A DNA stretch of 64,000 bases from an uncultured Photobacterium sp. (GCF_947039875.1 NZ_CAMRAN010000020.1:1-64000); one strand, 5' to 3'. Positions 1-8,717 are shown, counted from the first letter of the stretch. Program-made: numbers and translations. The notes: a model not told the origin generated them from the letters alone.

Positions 1-249
1 GCACGCATTTTATTTGTACTACTATTATTGTTCATAATAACGCCTGAATAAAATGATTAGTGGCAGATATGTTTTACCGCAACATAGATCTATGAAGTAA
101 TAAAAATCTGTTCGAATATTTTAGAAGGGAATAAATAATGTCATTGATTAATTAAATATTAATGTGTGACGTATTTATTATTTATTCCCATTTCCGTTCT
201 AGTTGGTTATTAATAAATTGCTTTAGTATCGAATTTATTAAATCTTTAA
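1..249. other. AT-rich non-coding stretch with long-loop inverted repeat
   Basis: No ORF is supported here. A perfect 12-bp inverted repeat (GGGAATAAATAA at 127-138 and TTATTTATTCCC at 178-189) flanks a 39-nt loop, about 60 bp past the end of the potE-like gene in its direction of transcription. There is no T-run, so it is not a classical intrinsic terminator. It may still form a 3' structure on the potE transcript. Confidence 0.4.
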
Positions 250-1575
250 TTAGTTTGCATTTACTTCTGGCTTAGTATCACGTGCTGCGATGAAGCCGTA
301 GAAGATGTAGCCAAGTAGTGTCAAGATGGTACCGCCAAATACAGCTGTCGCACCACAAGCGTACACACCATAGATGCTGTACAGAACCGCTAATGTACCC
401 ACGGTAGCGCCAAGACGGTATTGCTTTTTAGATACCACATTCTTACGAAGTAGCACTTCAAGGCCAGTCATCGATAGGATGTAAGGTACCATGTTAATAA
501 ATACGGCTAGGTTCAATAGCGCGTTAAACTGACTGATCAAGTTAGGAGAGATAGTCATTACCGCAAGAATAATCTCAGCTGCTAGCATGATTAACATACC
601 TGCAATCGGTGCGCCCGCTTTGTTGGTTTTAGCAAAGATTTTAGGGAACAAACCTTCATCTGCCGCTGCTTTAGATACTTGGGCGTTAGTGAACTGCCAG
701 CCAAGTAATGAGCCTAGACATGCGATAACCGCCGCTAGAGTAACGATGTTACCTACAGTCGGGTTAAACATGTGGCTGAACACTAAACCAAACGGTGCAG
801 TTGATACTGCTAGTTCTGAGTTAGGAATAATACCTTGAATAACACCCGTTGACGCAATGTAAACAATTGCTGCGAAACCAGTACCAAACAGTACTGCAAG
901 CGGTACGTTACGCTCTGGGTTTTCAACTGCATCAGAGTTAGCCCCCGCAGATTCAATACCTAGGAAAGCCCATAAAGTCAGTGCGATACCAGAAGATACT
1001 GAGTGCATAGCTGTGTCATGATGTGGGTTCCACGCGCTCATGAATGTTTGTGGATCGAACCACCACCAACCGATGATAGACAGACCTGCAACCGGAATAA
1101 TAATACCCCAAACAGTGAATGCTGAGATTTGACCTGTGATTTTCGCACCGCCAAAGTTAGCTACCATAGTGAAGATAAGGATAGCCACCACACCGTAGAA
1201 AGTATGCATTGGCGTATCAAGCCAAGGCATAAATGGTTTGATGTAGCCTAAACAAGAAACGGCAATAGCAACACAGCTAATCACCAAACACACGTAGTAA
1301 GTGTAAGAAGAGATGAAGAAAGATGATTTTCCGTGTGCTTCTTCTGCGTAAGCTGACATACCGCCAGAGCGTTTACAAAATGCACCACATTTAGCGAACG
1401 TGTAAGCAATACACATTGCACCTAGCGCAGTAACAACCCAAGATAACATTGAGATTGCACCAACTTGCGCCAAGCTTGCTGGTAGCATAATAATACCGGA
1501 ACCCATCATGTTAACTGCAACAAGTACAGTTAAGCCGACAAGGCCCATTTTTTTAGTGCCAGTATCTGATGACAT
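250..1575 (-). CDS. potE: PotE-type putrescine/ornithine antiporter
   Basis: This is an inner-membrane APC-superfamily amino acid/polyamine antiporter of 441 aa, close to E. coli PotE (439 aa). The family exchanges putrescine for ornithine or takes up putrescine. Visible signatures are NMMGSGIIMLP in the first helix, NFGGAKITGQIS mid-protein, WNPHH before the next helix, and GSLLGWQFTNAQV; about 12 hydrophobic segments are present. CadB lacks the NFGGA..TGQIS and WNPHH segments, so PotE is preferred. The ATG at 1575 is chosen because an AGGTG Shine-Dalgarno lies 7 nt upstream; an in-frame GTG lies 9 nt further out. The usual operon partner speF (ornithine decarboxylase) is not next to it. The substrate is inferred from family similarity only. 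Confidence 0.85.
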   Translation of the reverse strand: MSSDTGTKKMGLVGLTVLVAVNMMGSGIIMLPASLAQVGAISMLSWVVTALGAMCIAYTFAKCGAFCKRSGGMSAYAEEAHGKSSFFISSYTYYVCLVISCVAIAVSCLGYIKPFMPWLDTPMHTFYGVVAILIFTMVANFGGAKITGQISAFTVWGIIIPVAGLSIIGWWWFDPQTFMSAWNPHHDTAMHSVSSGIALTLWAFLGIESAGANSDAVENPERNVPLAVLFGTGFAAIVYIASTGVIQGIIPNSELAVSTAPFGLVFSHMFNPTVGNIVTLAAVIACLGSLLGWQFTNAQVSKAAADEGLFPKIFAKTNKAGAPIAGMLIMLAAEIILAVMTISPNLISQFNALLNLAVFINMVPYILSMTGLEVLLRKNVVSKKQYRLGATVGTLAVLYSIYGVYACGATAVFGGTILTLLGYIFYGFIAARDTKPEVNAN

Positions 1576-2222
1576 TATATTCACCTATCATTGAGGGGGA
1601 TATAAACGCTATAAAAATAGTTTATTTATCATAATGAAAATAAAGTCATGCTAATTAAAAAATTCAACATCGATAAATGATTAAATTATTTTTTTGATTG
1701 TCTTACCTAACCAAAAAAATAAATTAAATATATTTTACCTTTGCCGAAATTACTTAATCACATCACCGTTTACTTATTTAACGAGTGCTATGATGCTGCT
1801 ATTTTGATAAAAAAAAAACCGTAAAAGCGCAAAGAAACGTTGCATATTTAGAGAGTAAATTAATAAAGAGTATCGTTATTCGATTGCTTAATTTCGTGAA
1901 AATTAACATTCCATTATGAAGTAATAAAGCTTAATAATTAAAAATCATTAATAACAGTGGCTTGAGCTAACAATTAGATGGTTGTCATACTACAAATTCT
2001 GCATTTGCAACTGTGAGTACAAAATAGTTATGCATTAATAATGATGTTGCATGCCTTATTATATGAGTAGTTTTTTTATTTATTCTGATGATTAGTAACC
2101 GTTGAATCCCATTTTTGAGGGGATAAAGTGTTAATAATGTGTAGATTGGAATGATTGCATTGAGGAATTGAGAGTGCTAATGGTGAATCATGGTATTCAA
2201 ATGGGGAATATTTTGAGTAATA
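1576..2222. other. AT-rich intergenic region upstream of potE
   Basis: About 650 bp without a supportable gene on either strand. It must contain the potE promoter, since potE reads away from it on the minus strand. It is very AT-rich, with an A9 run near 1809. I see no convincing operator, tRNA or small ORF with a ribosome binding site. Confidence 0.5.
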
Positions 2223-2250
2223 AAAAGGAGCCGCAACTCCTTTTATTGAA
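2223..2250 (-). terminator. Intrinsic terminator of the SlyB-like lipoprotein gene
   Basis: AAAAGGAG (2223-2230) pairs with CTCCTTTT (2237-2244) around a 6-nt loop. On the minus strand the stem is followed by TTTTTATT. It begins about 16 bp after the stop codon of the minus-strand lipoprotein gene. Confidence 0.75.
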
Positions 2251-2265
2251 ATAATGACATTGTAT

Positions 2266-2733
2266 TTATGCAGGCGTTACTCGTGAAGTACCATCGGCGC
2301 TTTCATTTATTTGGACGCGTTCGCCTGTATGGAACATTACTTGAGAGTTGACTTGTTGGACGATTGAAACGGTACGGCCGCTATCCATTTTTATGGTTAA
2401 GTTAACCCCATTGTGTTTGGTTACTTGATTACCTGCTTCATTGCCCAAGAACCCCCCCAGCAATGCGCCACCAATAGAGGCTATTTCAGCACCTTTACCA
2501 CCGCCAACGCCAGAACCAAGAATGCCACCAATTGCGCCGCCAGCTAAGGTGCCAATCCCATTACCATTACCGTTTAGCGTCACAGCTTGGGTTCGCACCA
2601 CTGTACCGTAGTAAACTTGTTGCATCTGGCGAGCATCATTTACATTGTAGGCATTGCCATAAGGATTGGCCGCACAGCCTGCAAGACCTAAGGTCGAAGC
2701 TATTATTACTACAGCAAGAATTTTGGTTTTCAT
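2266..2733 (-). CDS. Glycine-zipper outer-membrane lipoprotein (SlyB/17-kDa antigen-like)
   Basis: A 155-aa lipoprotein. The signal peptide (MKTKILAVVIIASTLGLAGC) ends in the lipobox LAGC, so residue 20 would be the lipidated cysteine. Residues about 55-100 form a glycine-zipper double helix rich in GxxxG (GTLAGGAIGGILGSG, GGALLGGFLGNEAGNQ), typical of the Rick_17kDa_Anti/SlyB family. A C-terminal beta-rich part follows. The ATG at 2733 begins the signal peptide; the ORF extends 49 codons further upstream, but that extension overlaps the neighbouring gene and has no lipoprotein character. The family is associated with outer-membrane integrity and Mg2+/PhoP-type stress; the specific role here is unknown. 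Confidence 0.8.
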   Translation of the reverse strand: MKTKILAVVIIASTLGLAGCAANPYGNAYNVNDARQMQQVYYGTVVRTQAVTLNGNGNGIGTLAGGAIGGILGSGVGGGKGAEIASIGGALLGGFLGNEAGNQVTKHNGVNLTIKMDSGRTVSIVQQVNSQVMFHTGERVQINESADGTSRVTPA

Positions 2734-2863
2734 GGTATCTGCTTCACTAAAAATACGGTGTATAAAATGGTTATTTCTAATTTGAGCCTTTTTATTTAGA
2801 AAATAAAGCAGTAAATCTGATATTACAAAAACAACTGTTAGATAGTTTAATCGCAACCGGTGG

Positions 2864-3445
2864 TTATTTTGCGTGACCACTTTTATCGGCGTGGTAGGTA
2901 TTAATAAAATGATTAAAATAGGTTTGTAGTTGTTGTGCCGCTTGAGGTTGTTGCAGTAAATTTAATAATTCAATACCGACCTCACAGGTACATAGATGTC
3001 CTGGTTGTTGATTGCGACGCAAAGCGTAGTTAGATGTCTGCTGAGGGGTGATTGCAATACGAGGTAATTGGCTTAGCCATGGACTTTTACGCACCATTTT
3101 GCGGGCTTCTTGCCAAGTTGCATCTAGAATTATTAATAATATTTTTGCATCGGTTGCTGTTGGTAATGTTAAAGGTTGTGCCAAATGTTGTTCATCACTT
3201 GGAAAGACTAACCATGCTTGATAATGAGGATTTTGTAGTTGGTCTAGTAATCGTTGTGGTGGTTGTGTGCGGTGCCACATTTCAACGCGACAACTGGATA
3301 GAGTTCGAGTCATTAATACGCCAGTATTAGTGTCTTTGTTGCATTCACGAGGATGAGTTAGCAGGATAAAATCGGCCGCTGATTGTAATTGTGGTTCGAT
3401 GTCACAAATACAATTAAATTGAAAACCGCAACGCTGGCAAGCCAT
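2864..3445 (-). CDS. DTW-domain protein, probable tRNA-uridine aminocarboxypropyltransferase
   Basis: Members of the DTW (TDD) family transfer the 3-amino-3-carboxypropyl group of SAM to uridines in tRNA; E. coli TapT (YfiP) makes acp3U47. The 193-aa product starts with a cysteine cluster (CQRCG..CICD) that looks like a small zinc-binding knuckle. It carries the signature D-A-T-W in ILDATWQEARKM and the NYALRR..GHLCTCE segment. The start at 3445 is preferred because GAG lies about 7-9 nt upstream; ATG 3457 is possible. It reads toward the SlyB-like gene with 130 bp between them. Family assignment is firm, the exact tRNA position is inferred. Confidence 0.8.
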   Translation of the reverse strand: MACQRCGFQFNCICDIEPQLQSAADFILLTHPRECNKDTNTGVLMTRTLSSCRVEMWHRTQPPQRLLDQLQNPHYQAWLVFPSDEQHLAQPLTLPTATDAKILLIILDATWQEARKMVRKSPWLSQLPRIAITPQQTSNYALRRNQQPGHLCTCEVGIELLNLLQQPQAAQQLQTYFNHFINTYHADKSGHAK

Positions 3446-3526
3446 GATTTTTCTCATAGTAAACAATAAAGGTGGCAGTGTGGCATAACGCCACCTTTGA
3501 GTCACGATAGAGAATAATATTGATCG

Positions 3527-3946
3527 TTATTGGCGTTGCAGAATTAACCCTTCAACGCCAAGTTCATAAGTTTGACCATCGACAGTTTCTTGTTTCGTGC
3601 TTAATTGTTCACTATGAGGATCGTAGCTATAAATACGTTCGCTATTAAGTGGACGTCCTTGATGAGAGGTCATAGTGACTTTAACGCTGGTAGGGTTAAT
3701 CGCTTGCCAATGACCTGTTTCTAATAAATCAGGATCACCATTAGTGTAACTATATGTTGTTGTTGCCGCATGATCTTGTGCTAAGTGAAGATGCGTTGTT
3801 AAGCCCATTTCGGTATCACTTTTGTAGTTACCTACCCATTGTGACTCTGCAGGATCGCTTTTAAAAGCAGCGGGTATCCAGCTAGCACAGCCCGATAAGG
3901 TGGTTGCCGCTAGCAGTAATGCAAGTGATAAACGTGGGTATGGCAT
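3527..3946 (-). CDS. Predicted lipoprotein of unknown function
   Basis: A 139-aa protein with a signal peptide ending in the lipobox LSGC (Cys20), so it is predicted to be lipid-anchored. The mature part is a run of short beta-strands (WVGNYKSD..THLHLAQD..TTYSYTNG..GHWQAIN), recalling the small beta-barrel of NlpE-like copper-stress lipoproteins, but it lacks the CxxC of NlpE. I do not recognise a characterised homologue. It lies upstream of the DTW gene on the same strand with 81 bp between them, and diverges from the EVE-domain gene. Confidence 0.65.
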   Translation of the reverse strand: MPYPRLSLALLLAATTLSGCASWIPAAFKSDPAESQWVGNYKSDTEMGLTTHLHLAQDHAATTTYSYTNGDPDLLETGHWQAINPTSVKVTMTSHQGRPLNSERIYSYDPHSEQLSTKQETVDGQTYELGVEGLILQRQ

Positions 3947-4007
3947 TATGTACTCTCTATGGTAGGCTCAATTTCAACATTGAAATTAGCGTAATGAGGG
4001 AAAATCT

Positions 4008-4466
4008 ATGGCGTATTGGTTATTTAAAACCGAACCAGATACCTTTTCAATAGACACCTTAAAACAACAAAAAGTTTCACCATGGGAAGGGGTGCGTAAT
4101 TACCAAGCTAGAAATATGCTACGCGATGAGGTTAAATGTGGTGATCTAGTGCTGATTTATCATTCTTCTTGCAAAGCTATCGGTGTGGTTGGTATCGCGA
4201 AAGTGGTGAAAGAAGCCTATGTTGATCATTTTCAATTTGAACCAACAAGCGCGTATTTTGATCCCAAGGCCAGCTGTGAAAAACCACCGTGGGTAATGGT
4301 GGATATTGAATACCAACAACATTTGCGATTAGTAAGCTTAGCACGAATGAAAAAGACGCCTGAGTTAGCTGAAATGCCATTAGTGAAAAGAGGCAATCGA
4401 CTCAGTGTGATGCCAGTAACAGCGGCGCAATGGCAACACATATTAGCCATGACGGGACAGTTTTAA
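4008..4466 (+). CDS. EVE-domain protein
   Basis: A 152-aa single-domain protein. The EVE fold is PUA-like and is thought to bind modified bases in DNA or RNA (relative of eukaryotic THYN1 and YTH domains). Characteristic features are the N-terminal YWLFKTEPD, then WEGVRNYQARNML, and the GDLVLIYHSS strand-turn-strand. The length matches stand-alone bacterial EVE proteins. The start is supported by GAGGG about 8 nt upstream. The gene faces yigL convergently. In many bacteria EVE proteins sit near core genes; no restriction or defence genes are adjacent here. Confidence 0.85.
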   Translation: MAYWLFKTEPDTFSIDTLKQQKVSPWEGVRNYQARNMLRDEVKCGDLVLIYHSSCKAIGVVGIAKVVKEAYVDHFQFEPTSAYFDPKASCEKPPWVMVDIEYQQHLRLVSLARMKKTPELAEMPLVKRGNRLSVMPVTAAQWQHILAMTGQF

Positions 4467-4469
4467 ATA

Positions 4470-4518
4470 AAACAGTGACAACATAGAGCGCTATGACTGT
4501 CACTGATTTAGATTTTTC
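4470..4518. terminator. Bidirectional terminator between EVE gene and yigL
   Basis: CAGTGACA (4473-4480) pairs with TGTCACTG (4498-4505), and the stem continues inside with CATAG/CTATG around an AGCG loop. The plus side is followed by ATTTAGATTTTT and the minus side by TTTTATTT. It can serve both convergent genes. Confidence 0.7.
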
Positions 4519-4537
4519 AAGCATAAAAACGGCCAAA

Positions 4538-5341
4538 TTAGCGCGTTAATAAATGCTGTTCTAAATAATGTGCTACTGCTTCGTCAGCGTTCGAGCCAAT
4601 AACTTCATTATTTGGTAATGCCTGTTTCACTTTTTCGTGTGAGGTTCCCATTACCAGACCTTTACCGGCCATTGCTAACATTTCAGCATCATTCATACCA
4701 TCACCAAATGCAATACAGTCAGCCAGTTGGTAACCCAGAGCTTCAGCGACGGCTTTAAGTGCATGACCTTTTGACACTCCCGCATCCATCACTTCAAGAC
4801 ACCAGGGAGTTGAAAAGGCGACGTTGGCTTTATCACCAAAATGGGTATTGAAACACTGTTCCCATTTCACTAACGCTTCATGATCTTCGTCATCACGAGT
4901 AAAAAAGATTTTAGCCACGTTTTCTACTGGGGGATTATTGGCATCATACAAGTGATAACTAAAGCTATCATGGAACTCTTTTAGCTGTTCATTATCATGA
5001 TTTAAAAGCCATTGATCGCCACAATACATATGAATATGTAATGCAGGATCGTCTTTAGCGAGTTCAATTACACCACGAATAACGTCAGCACTTAGATCTT
5101 GTTGAAAGACCAGTTCGCCTTGGCTGTTATGTACGCGAGCACCATTTGAGGTGATCATATAAGCTGGAATTGCTAATTTTTCACGTATTTCTTCAACATC
5201 AATATGATGACGGCCAGTGGCGAAGACGAAATTTATGTTTTGTTGGTCAAGACGCTGTAATACATCGCGAGTAAATGGCGCAATTTTATGGTCAGGATTT
5301 AGTAAGGTGCCATCTAAATCTGAAGCAACGATTTGATACAT
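4538..5341 (-). CDS. yigL: HAD-family sugar/pyridoxal phosphatase YigL
   Basis: A 267-aa Cof-type (HAD IIB) phosphatase, nearly the length of E. coli YigL (266 aa), which dephosphorylates sugar phosphates and pyridoxal 5'-phosphate. HAD motif I is SDLDGTLL (nucleophile Asp near residue 9), motif II/III lies in VSKGHAL, and motif IV is AFGDGMNDAEML. The FATGRHHIDV and MITSNGARVH segments match YigL closely. The start at 5341 (MYQIVASDLDG) is chosen over an ATG four codons upstream because it aligns with the family N-terminus. pldB follows on the same strand upstream, the same pairing as in E. coli. Confidence 0.92.
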   Translation of the reverse strand: MYQIVASDLDGTLLNPDHKIAPFTRDVLQRLDQQNINFVFATGRHHIDVEEIREKLAIPAYMITSNGARVHNSQGELVFQQDLSADVIRGVIELAKDDPALHIHMYCGDQWLLNHDNEQLKEFHDSFSYHLYDANNPPVENVAKIFFTRDDEDHEALVKWEQCFNTHFGDKANVAFSTPWCLEVMDAGVSKGHALKAVAEALGYQLADCIAFGDGMNDAEMLAMAGKGLVMGTSHEKVKQALPNNEVIGSNADEAVAHYLEQHLLTR

Positions 5342-5499
5342 GAAAGCTCTCAATAAATAGAAATGTAGCGAAAATAAAGATAACGAGATCGAATGTGAGT
5401 TGTTAATCTTAAACTACTATGAGAGATAAAAAGGGGTTGATGTTAGTAATAAATATTTCCGCTTTTATTTTTGTGATGGCGTAGCCTTTTTGAGCCTAT

Positions 5500-6474
5500 T
5501 TACTGCTTTGGGATCGTAAAATGGTTGCAAATTTCCGTTAAAGCAATATTACGATATTGGTCTATTTCAAATAATAATTCGTGGCGAGCGTCAGCTATCG
5601 TGACTAATTGGCTACAATTGGGTGTACGCTGGCAGAAATGAAGATGGGCTTGATTATCAACAATATGATCGGCGCTACCTTGTAATATTAAGGTTGGGGT
5701 GATGATGTTTTCAGCCTCAGTAAGACAGTGGCGGGTGGCAGCCATACTTTGCCATACCCAACGATTACTGGCACCCCCTAAACGTAGTTGGGGTTGTTGT
5801 TGGTATAAACTTTTGCTCCATTGAAAGCGGGTTTCGCTGTGTGTCAGTGGATTATTTGTAAACGTTTTGGAGTAGTAAGCGCGTTGTCCTGGTGCATAAG
5901 TGGGTTGGCGATGAATGTAATCATTAAGGCGTGCTAATGGCTCAGCAAAAAAACGTAAACTGGGCTTAAGATGAATACCATGCATTGGTGCACTTAATAC
6001 CGCTCGATCAATCAGTTTAGGATGACGAGCAAGCAGTAGACTACTGATAGCTCCCCCCATCGAATGACCTAATAGGAAATGATGTTGATAACCCTGAGGT
6101 TTGACAATATCAGTTATGAAGGTGTGCAGGTCAGTAACGTAATCATCAAATTGATCAACATACCCCATTTCAGGATCTGCAGTTAATCGTTGTGACATGC
6201 CTTGGCCACGGTGATCAAGGGCGTAAATATGGTAGCCTTGATTGATTAAATCAAAAAATAGCTCTTGGTATTTGTAGTAACTTTCAATGCGCCCATTCAC
6301 AATAACAATGACTTTATTGCTGGTACCCGGCGTTAAACTAACCCAGCTTAATTGGCACTGATTGACACCGTGCAATGTGCCTTCATGCCGTTGTTGCCAT
6401 AGCGCAGCAATTGGGCCTGCCATCATATTACTGAAGCTAGCTTCTTGTGAAAAATGCAAGGCTGAGTGAGTCAT
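5500..6474 (-). CDS. pldB: Lysophospholipase L2
   Basis: A 324-aa alpha/beta-hydrolase that cleaves lysophospholipids at the inner membrane. The nucleophile elbow is GHSMGG (LLGHSMGGAIS). The oxyanion-region segment is ALDHRGQGMS, an Asp sits in LQGSADHIVD, and a His in ADARHELLFE completes the triad. Length and order match E. coli PldB (340 aa). It is upstream of yigL on the same strand with 158 bp between, and divergent from rhtB. E. coli has rhtB, pldB and yigL together, so this is conserved synteny. Confidence 0.9.
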   Translation of the reverse strand: MTHSALHFSQEASFSNMMAGPIAALWQQRHEGTLHGVNQCQLSWVSLTPGTSNKVIVIVNGRIESYYKYQELFFDLINQGYHIYALDHRGQGMSQRLTADPEMGYVDQFDDYVTDLHTFITDIVKPQGYQHHFLLGHSMGGAISSLLLARHPKLIDRAVLSAPMHGIHLKPSLRFFAEPLARLNDYIHRQPTYAPGQRAYYSKTFTNNPLTHSETRFQWSKSLYQQQPQLRLGGASNRWVWQSMAATRHCLTEAENIITPTLILQGSADHIVDNQAHLHFCQRTPNCSQLVTIADARHELLFEIDQYRNIALTEICNHFTIPKQ

Positions 6475-6676
6475 AACGTTTCCGAAAGTTGTGAACTACG
6501 AGGCAAAGAATTGAATGATAATTTTGCGAACGAGCTATCTCGTTGCTTATTATCATCTTTGCCAGTATACCTTATTTATTGCCCGTCGCGTAATAAAGCA
6601 ATAAGTTGCTTGTTTATCTAATGTCGAGGTATAACACAGCCTTATAATAGCTTGATATAATAATAAGGGAATATCA

Positions 6677-7294
6677 ATGAGTGTGGAGATTTGGCTAACC
6701 TATGTTGTTGCAGCCATTGTATTTAGTTTTGCTCCAGGATCTGGAACGGTTAATTCCATCAGTAACGGCATGGTGTATGGTTGGCGTAAGTCGTTAGCAT
6801 CTATTGTAGGATTACAATTGGGTATGGCGGTTCATATAGCACTGGTTGGGGTCGGGTTAGGGGCATTAGTGGCGCAATCAGCAGTGGCTTTCTCGCTGAT
6901 AAAATGGATTGGTGCCACGTATTTAGTTTGGTTAGGTATTCAAAAGTGGCGTGAGCACAATGCGTTATCACTTGAAAATGTTGATCAGTCAGTGACTGGT
7001 GGGTGTTTATTTCGACGAGCGGTATTGGTGAATTTAACTAATCCTAAAACAATTGTATTTTTAGTTGCATTGTTTCCGCAATTTATTAACGCCACCCAAC
7101 CGCAATTACCCCAATTATTAGTTTTAGGTATAACGACATTGGTTATTGATGCCTGTGTAATGTTATTTTATGTCTGCTTGGCATCACGCTTTACCCATTA
7201 TATTTGTTCTGCAACGGTAATGATGCGCCTTAATCGTATTTTTGGTTCGATGTTTATTGGTTGTGGTGCATTACTTGCTTTAGCTCGTGCATAA
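6677..7294 (+). CDS. rhtB: Homoserine/homoserine lactone efflux protein RhtB
   Basis: A 205-aa LysE/RhtB-family exporter with about six hydrophobic segments. Family features include FSFAPGSGTVN in the first helix, LVGVGLGALVAQS, WIGATYLVWLGIQKWR, and NLTNPKTIVFLVALFPQF. These align with E. coli RhtB, which exports homoserine and homoserine lactone. The start is supported by AAGGGAAT upstream. It is transcribed divergently from pldB across a 202-bp gap. Confidence 0.88.
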   Translation: MSVEIWLTYVVAAIVFSFAPGSGTVNSISNGMVYGWRKSLASIVGLQLGMAVHIALVGVGLGALVAQSAVAFSLIKWIGATYLVWLGIQKWREHNALSLENVDQSVTGGCLFRRAVLVNLTNPKTIVFLVALFPQFINATQPQLPQLLVLGITTLVIDACVMLFYVCLASRFTHYICSATVMMRLNRIFGSMFIGCGALLALARA

Positions 7295-7360
7295 TATTTC
7301 GAGGGTGATATCTTGTGATAATTTGTCATTAATTGTTGTGGTTTAAAAGGTATTATTACA

Positions 7361-8587
7361 ATGTTTTCTTATGTTGCTCGTCAGCCTATTTTTAATTGTC
7401 GTCAACAAACGATTGGCCATGAGTTGTTATTTCGGGATGGGGAATGTAATGCTTTTCCTACGATAGATGCGAATGAAGCAACATGCCGACTTGTACTTGA
7501 AAACTATATGGCGATTGGTAATGACCGCACTTTTAAAGGACAGCGAAACTTTATTAATTTCCCTCACAACTGTTTAGTAAATTTAATGCCGTTACTGTTG
7601 CCAAAGAGCAAAGTCGTTATTGAAATATTAGAGACCTGTATTCCTAATGATGAGTTATTTTTAGCAATAAAACACCTCCATCAAAAGGGCTATATTATTG
7701 CGCTTGATGATTTTGAATATGATATAAGGTGGCAACGTTTTTTTCGTTATGTACATATCATTAAACTGGATTTATTGATGCTCGGTTTGGAAAAAGCGTG
7801 TGACTTTGTGCGTAATAACCGTCATTTAAAAGTGAAATTTTTAGCAGAAAAAGTTGAAACTTATGCTGCTTTTCAAGCGTCACTTACTGCGGGTTTTGAT
7901 TTTTTTCAAGGCTATTATTTTAGTCGGCCTGAAGTATTAAAACATCGTAAAGTTGCGGCTTCTGAATTAATTACTATTCAGTTATTACAGACTATTAGTT
8001 GTGAACCAGTTGATTTCGATAATATTGAAAAGATCATTAGTAGTGATGTATCACTGTCTTATTTATTGCTGCGTTATGTGAATAATGCTAACCATCGATT
8101 AGTTGAACCAATTAGTTCCTTTCATCAAGCATTAGTGTATTTAGGCGAAGACAAATTACGGATGTTTGTCGGGGTTGTCGCTACCGCCCATGCTGCATTA
8201 GATAAACCTAAGGCACTGTACACATTGTCATTACAACGCGCTAAAATGTGTGAAGAATTAGTGAATTATAGTTCATCAATGATACCTAAAGAGCAGGCGT
8301 TTTTGGCGGGGATGTTTTCGTTATTAGATGCATTATTAGATAGTTCGTTGGCCGATTTATTAGTGTTATTAAAACTGCAGCCTCACATTCAAGCATCATT
8401 GTTACATCGCCAAGGAGAGCTTGGACAAGTATTAAATTTAGTTGATGCTTTTGATAAAGCAGATTGGCAACAAGTGGCAATAGGTTGTAGTGGCTTAGGG
8501 TTATCAGAACAGCAAGTGCAAGACAGTTATTTACAAGCTGTTACGTGGGCTGAAAATTGTACTCAACTCGATTATTCAAATGAATAA
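7361..8587 (+). CDS. EAL-HDOD cyclic-di-GMP-type signalling protein
   Basis: A 408-aa two-domain protein. Residues about 1-200 are a YuxH-type EAL phosphodiesterase domain; residues about 205-390 are an HDOD domain, an HD-related output domain. The EAL motif itself reads HELL (Glu21), but most catalytic positions survive: Asn66 in NFINF, Glu88/Glu91 in IEILET, Asp116-Asp117 in ALDDFE, Lys135 in IKLD, Glu163 in LAEKVE and Gln183 in FFQGYYF. Hydrolysis of c-di-GMP is therefore possible, though many family members only bind it or are inactive. The gene stands alone between rhtB and dps. Confidence 0.85.
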   Translation: MFSYVARQPIFNCRQQTIGHELLFRDGECNAFPTIDANEATCRLVLENYMAIGNDRTFKGQRNFINFPHNCLVNLMPLLLPKSKVVIEILETCIPNDELFLAIKHLHQKGYIIALDDFEYDIRWQRFFRYVHIIKLDLLMLGLEKACDFVRNNRHLKVKFLAEKVETYAAFQASLTAGFDFFQGYYFSRPEVLKHRKVAASELITIQLLQTISCEPVDFDNIEKIISSDVSLSYLLLRYVNNANHRLVEPISSFHQALVYLGEDKLRMFVGVVATAHAALDKPKALYTLSLQRAKMCEELVNYSSSMIPKEQAFLAGMFSLLDALLDSSLADLLVLLKLQPHIQASLLHRQGELGQVLNLVDAFDKADWQQVAIGCSGLGLSEQQVQDSYLQAVTWAENCTQLDYSNE

Positions 8588-8609
8588 AAAAGGGGCCATA
8601 AAAGACCCC
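8586..8609 (-). terminator. Probable minus-strand terminator downstream of dps
   Basis: GGGG (8592-8595) pairs with CCCC (8606-8609) in an imperfect stem. On the minus strand it is followed by six T residues (8591-8586). It directly abuts the stop of the EAL-HDOD gene, but its T-run is on the minus strand, so it suits transcripts coming from dps. Confidence 0.5.
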
Positions 8610-8653
8610 AAAAGAACCATATTAATGTATTGCTATAGTCAGGGTATTACTTT

Positions 8654-8717
8654 GGATAAATCTACTTATATTACATACATAGATTTATCCTGTTAGTAAG
8701 TGACTAATTTACTAACA
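8654..8717. repeat. Two abutting perfect hairpins in the dps/EAL-HDOD convergent gap
   Basis: The first hairpin has 11-bp perfect arms (GGATAAATCTA at 8654-8664, TAGATTTATCC at 8680-8690) around a 15-nt loop. The second starts at the very next base with 9-bp perfect arms (TGTTAGTAA at 8691-8699, TTACTAACA at 8709-8717). Neither is followed by a T-run. Both lie in the 3' region of dps (stop at 8738) and past the EAL-HDOD stop. Confidence 0.6.
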
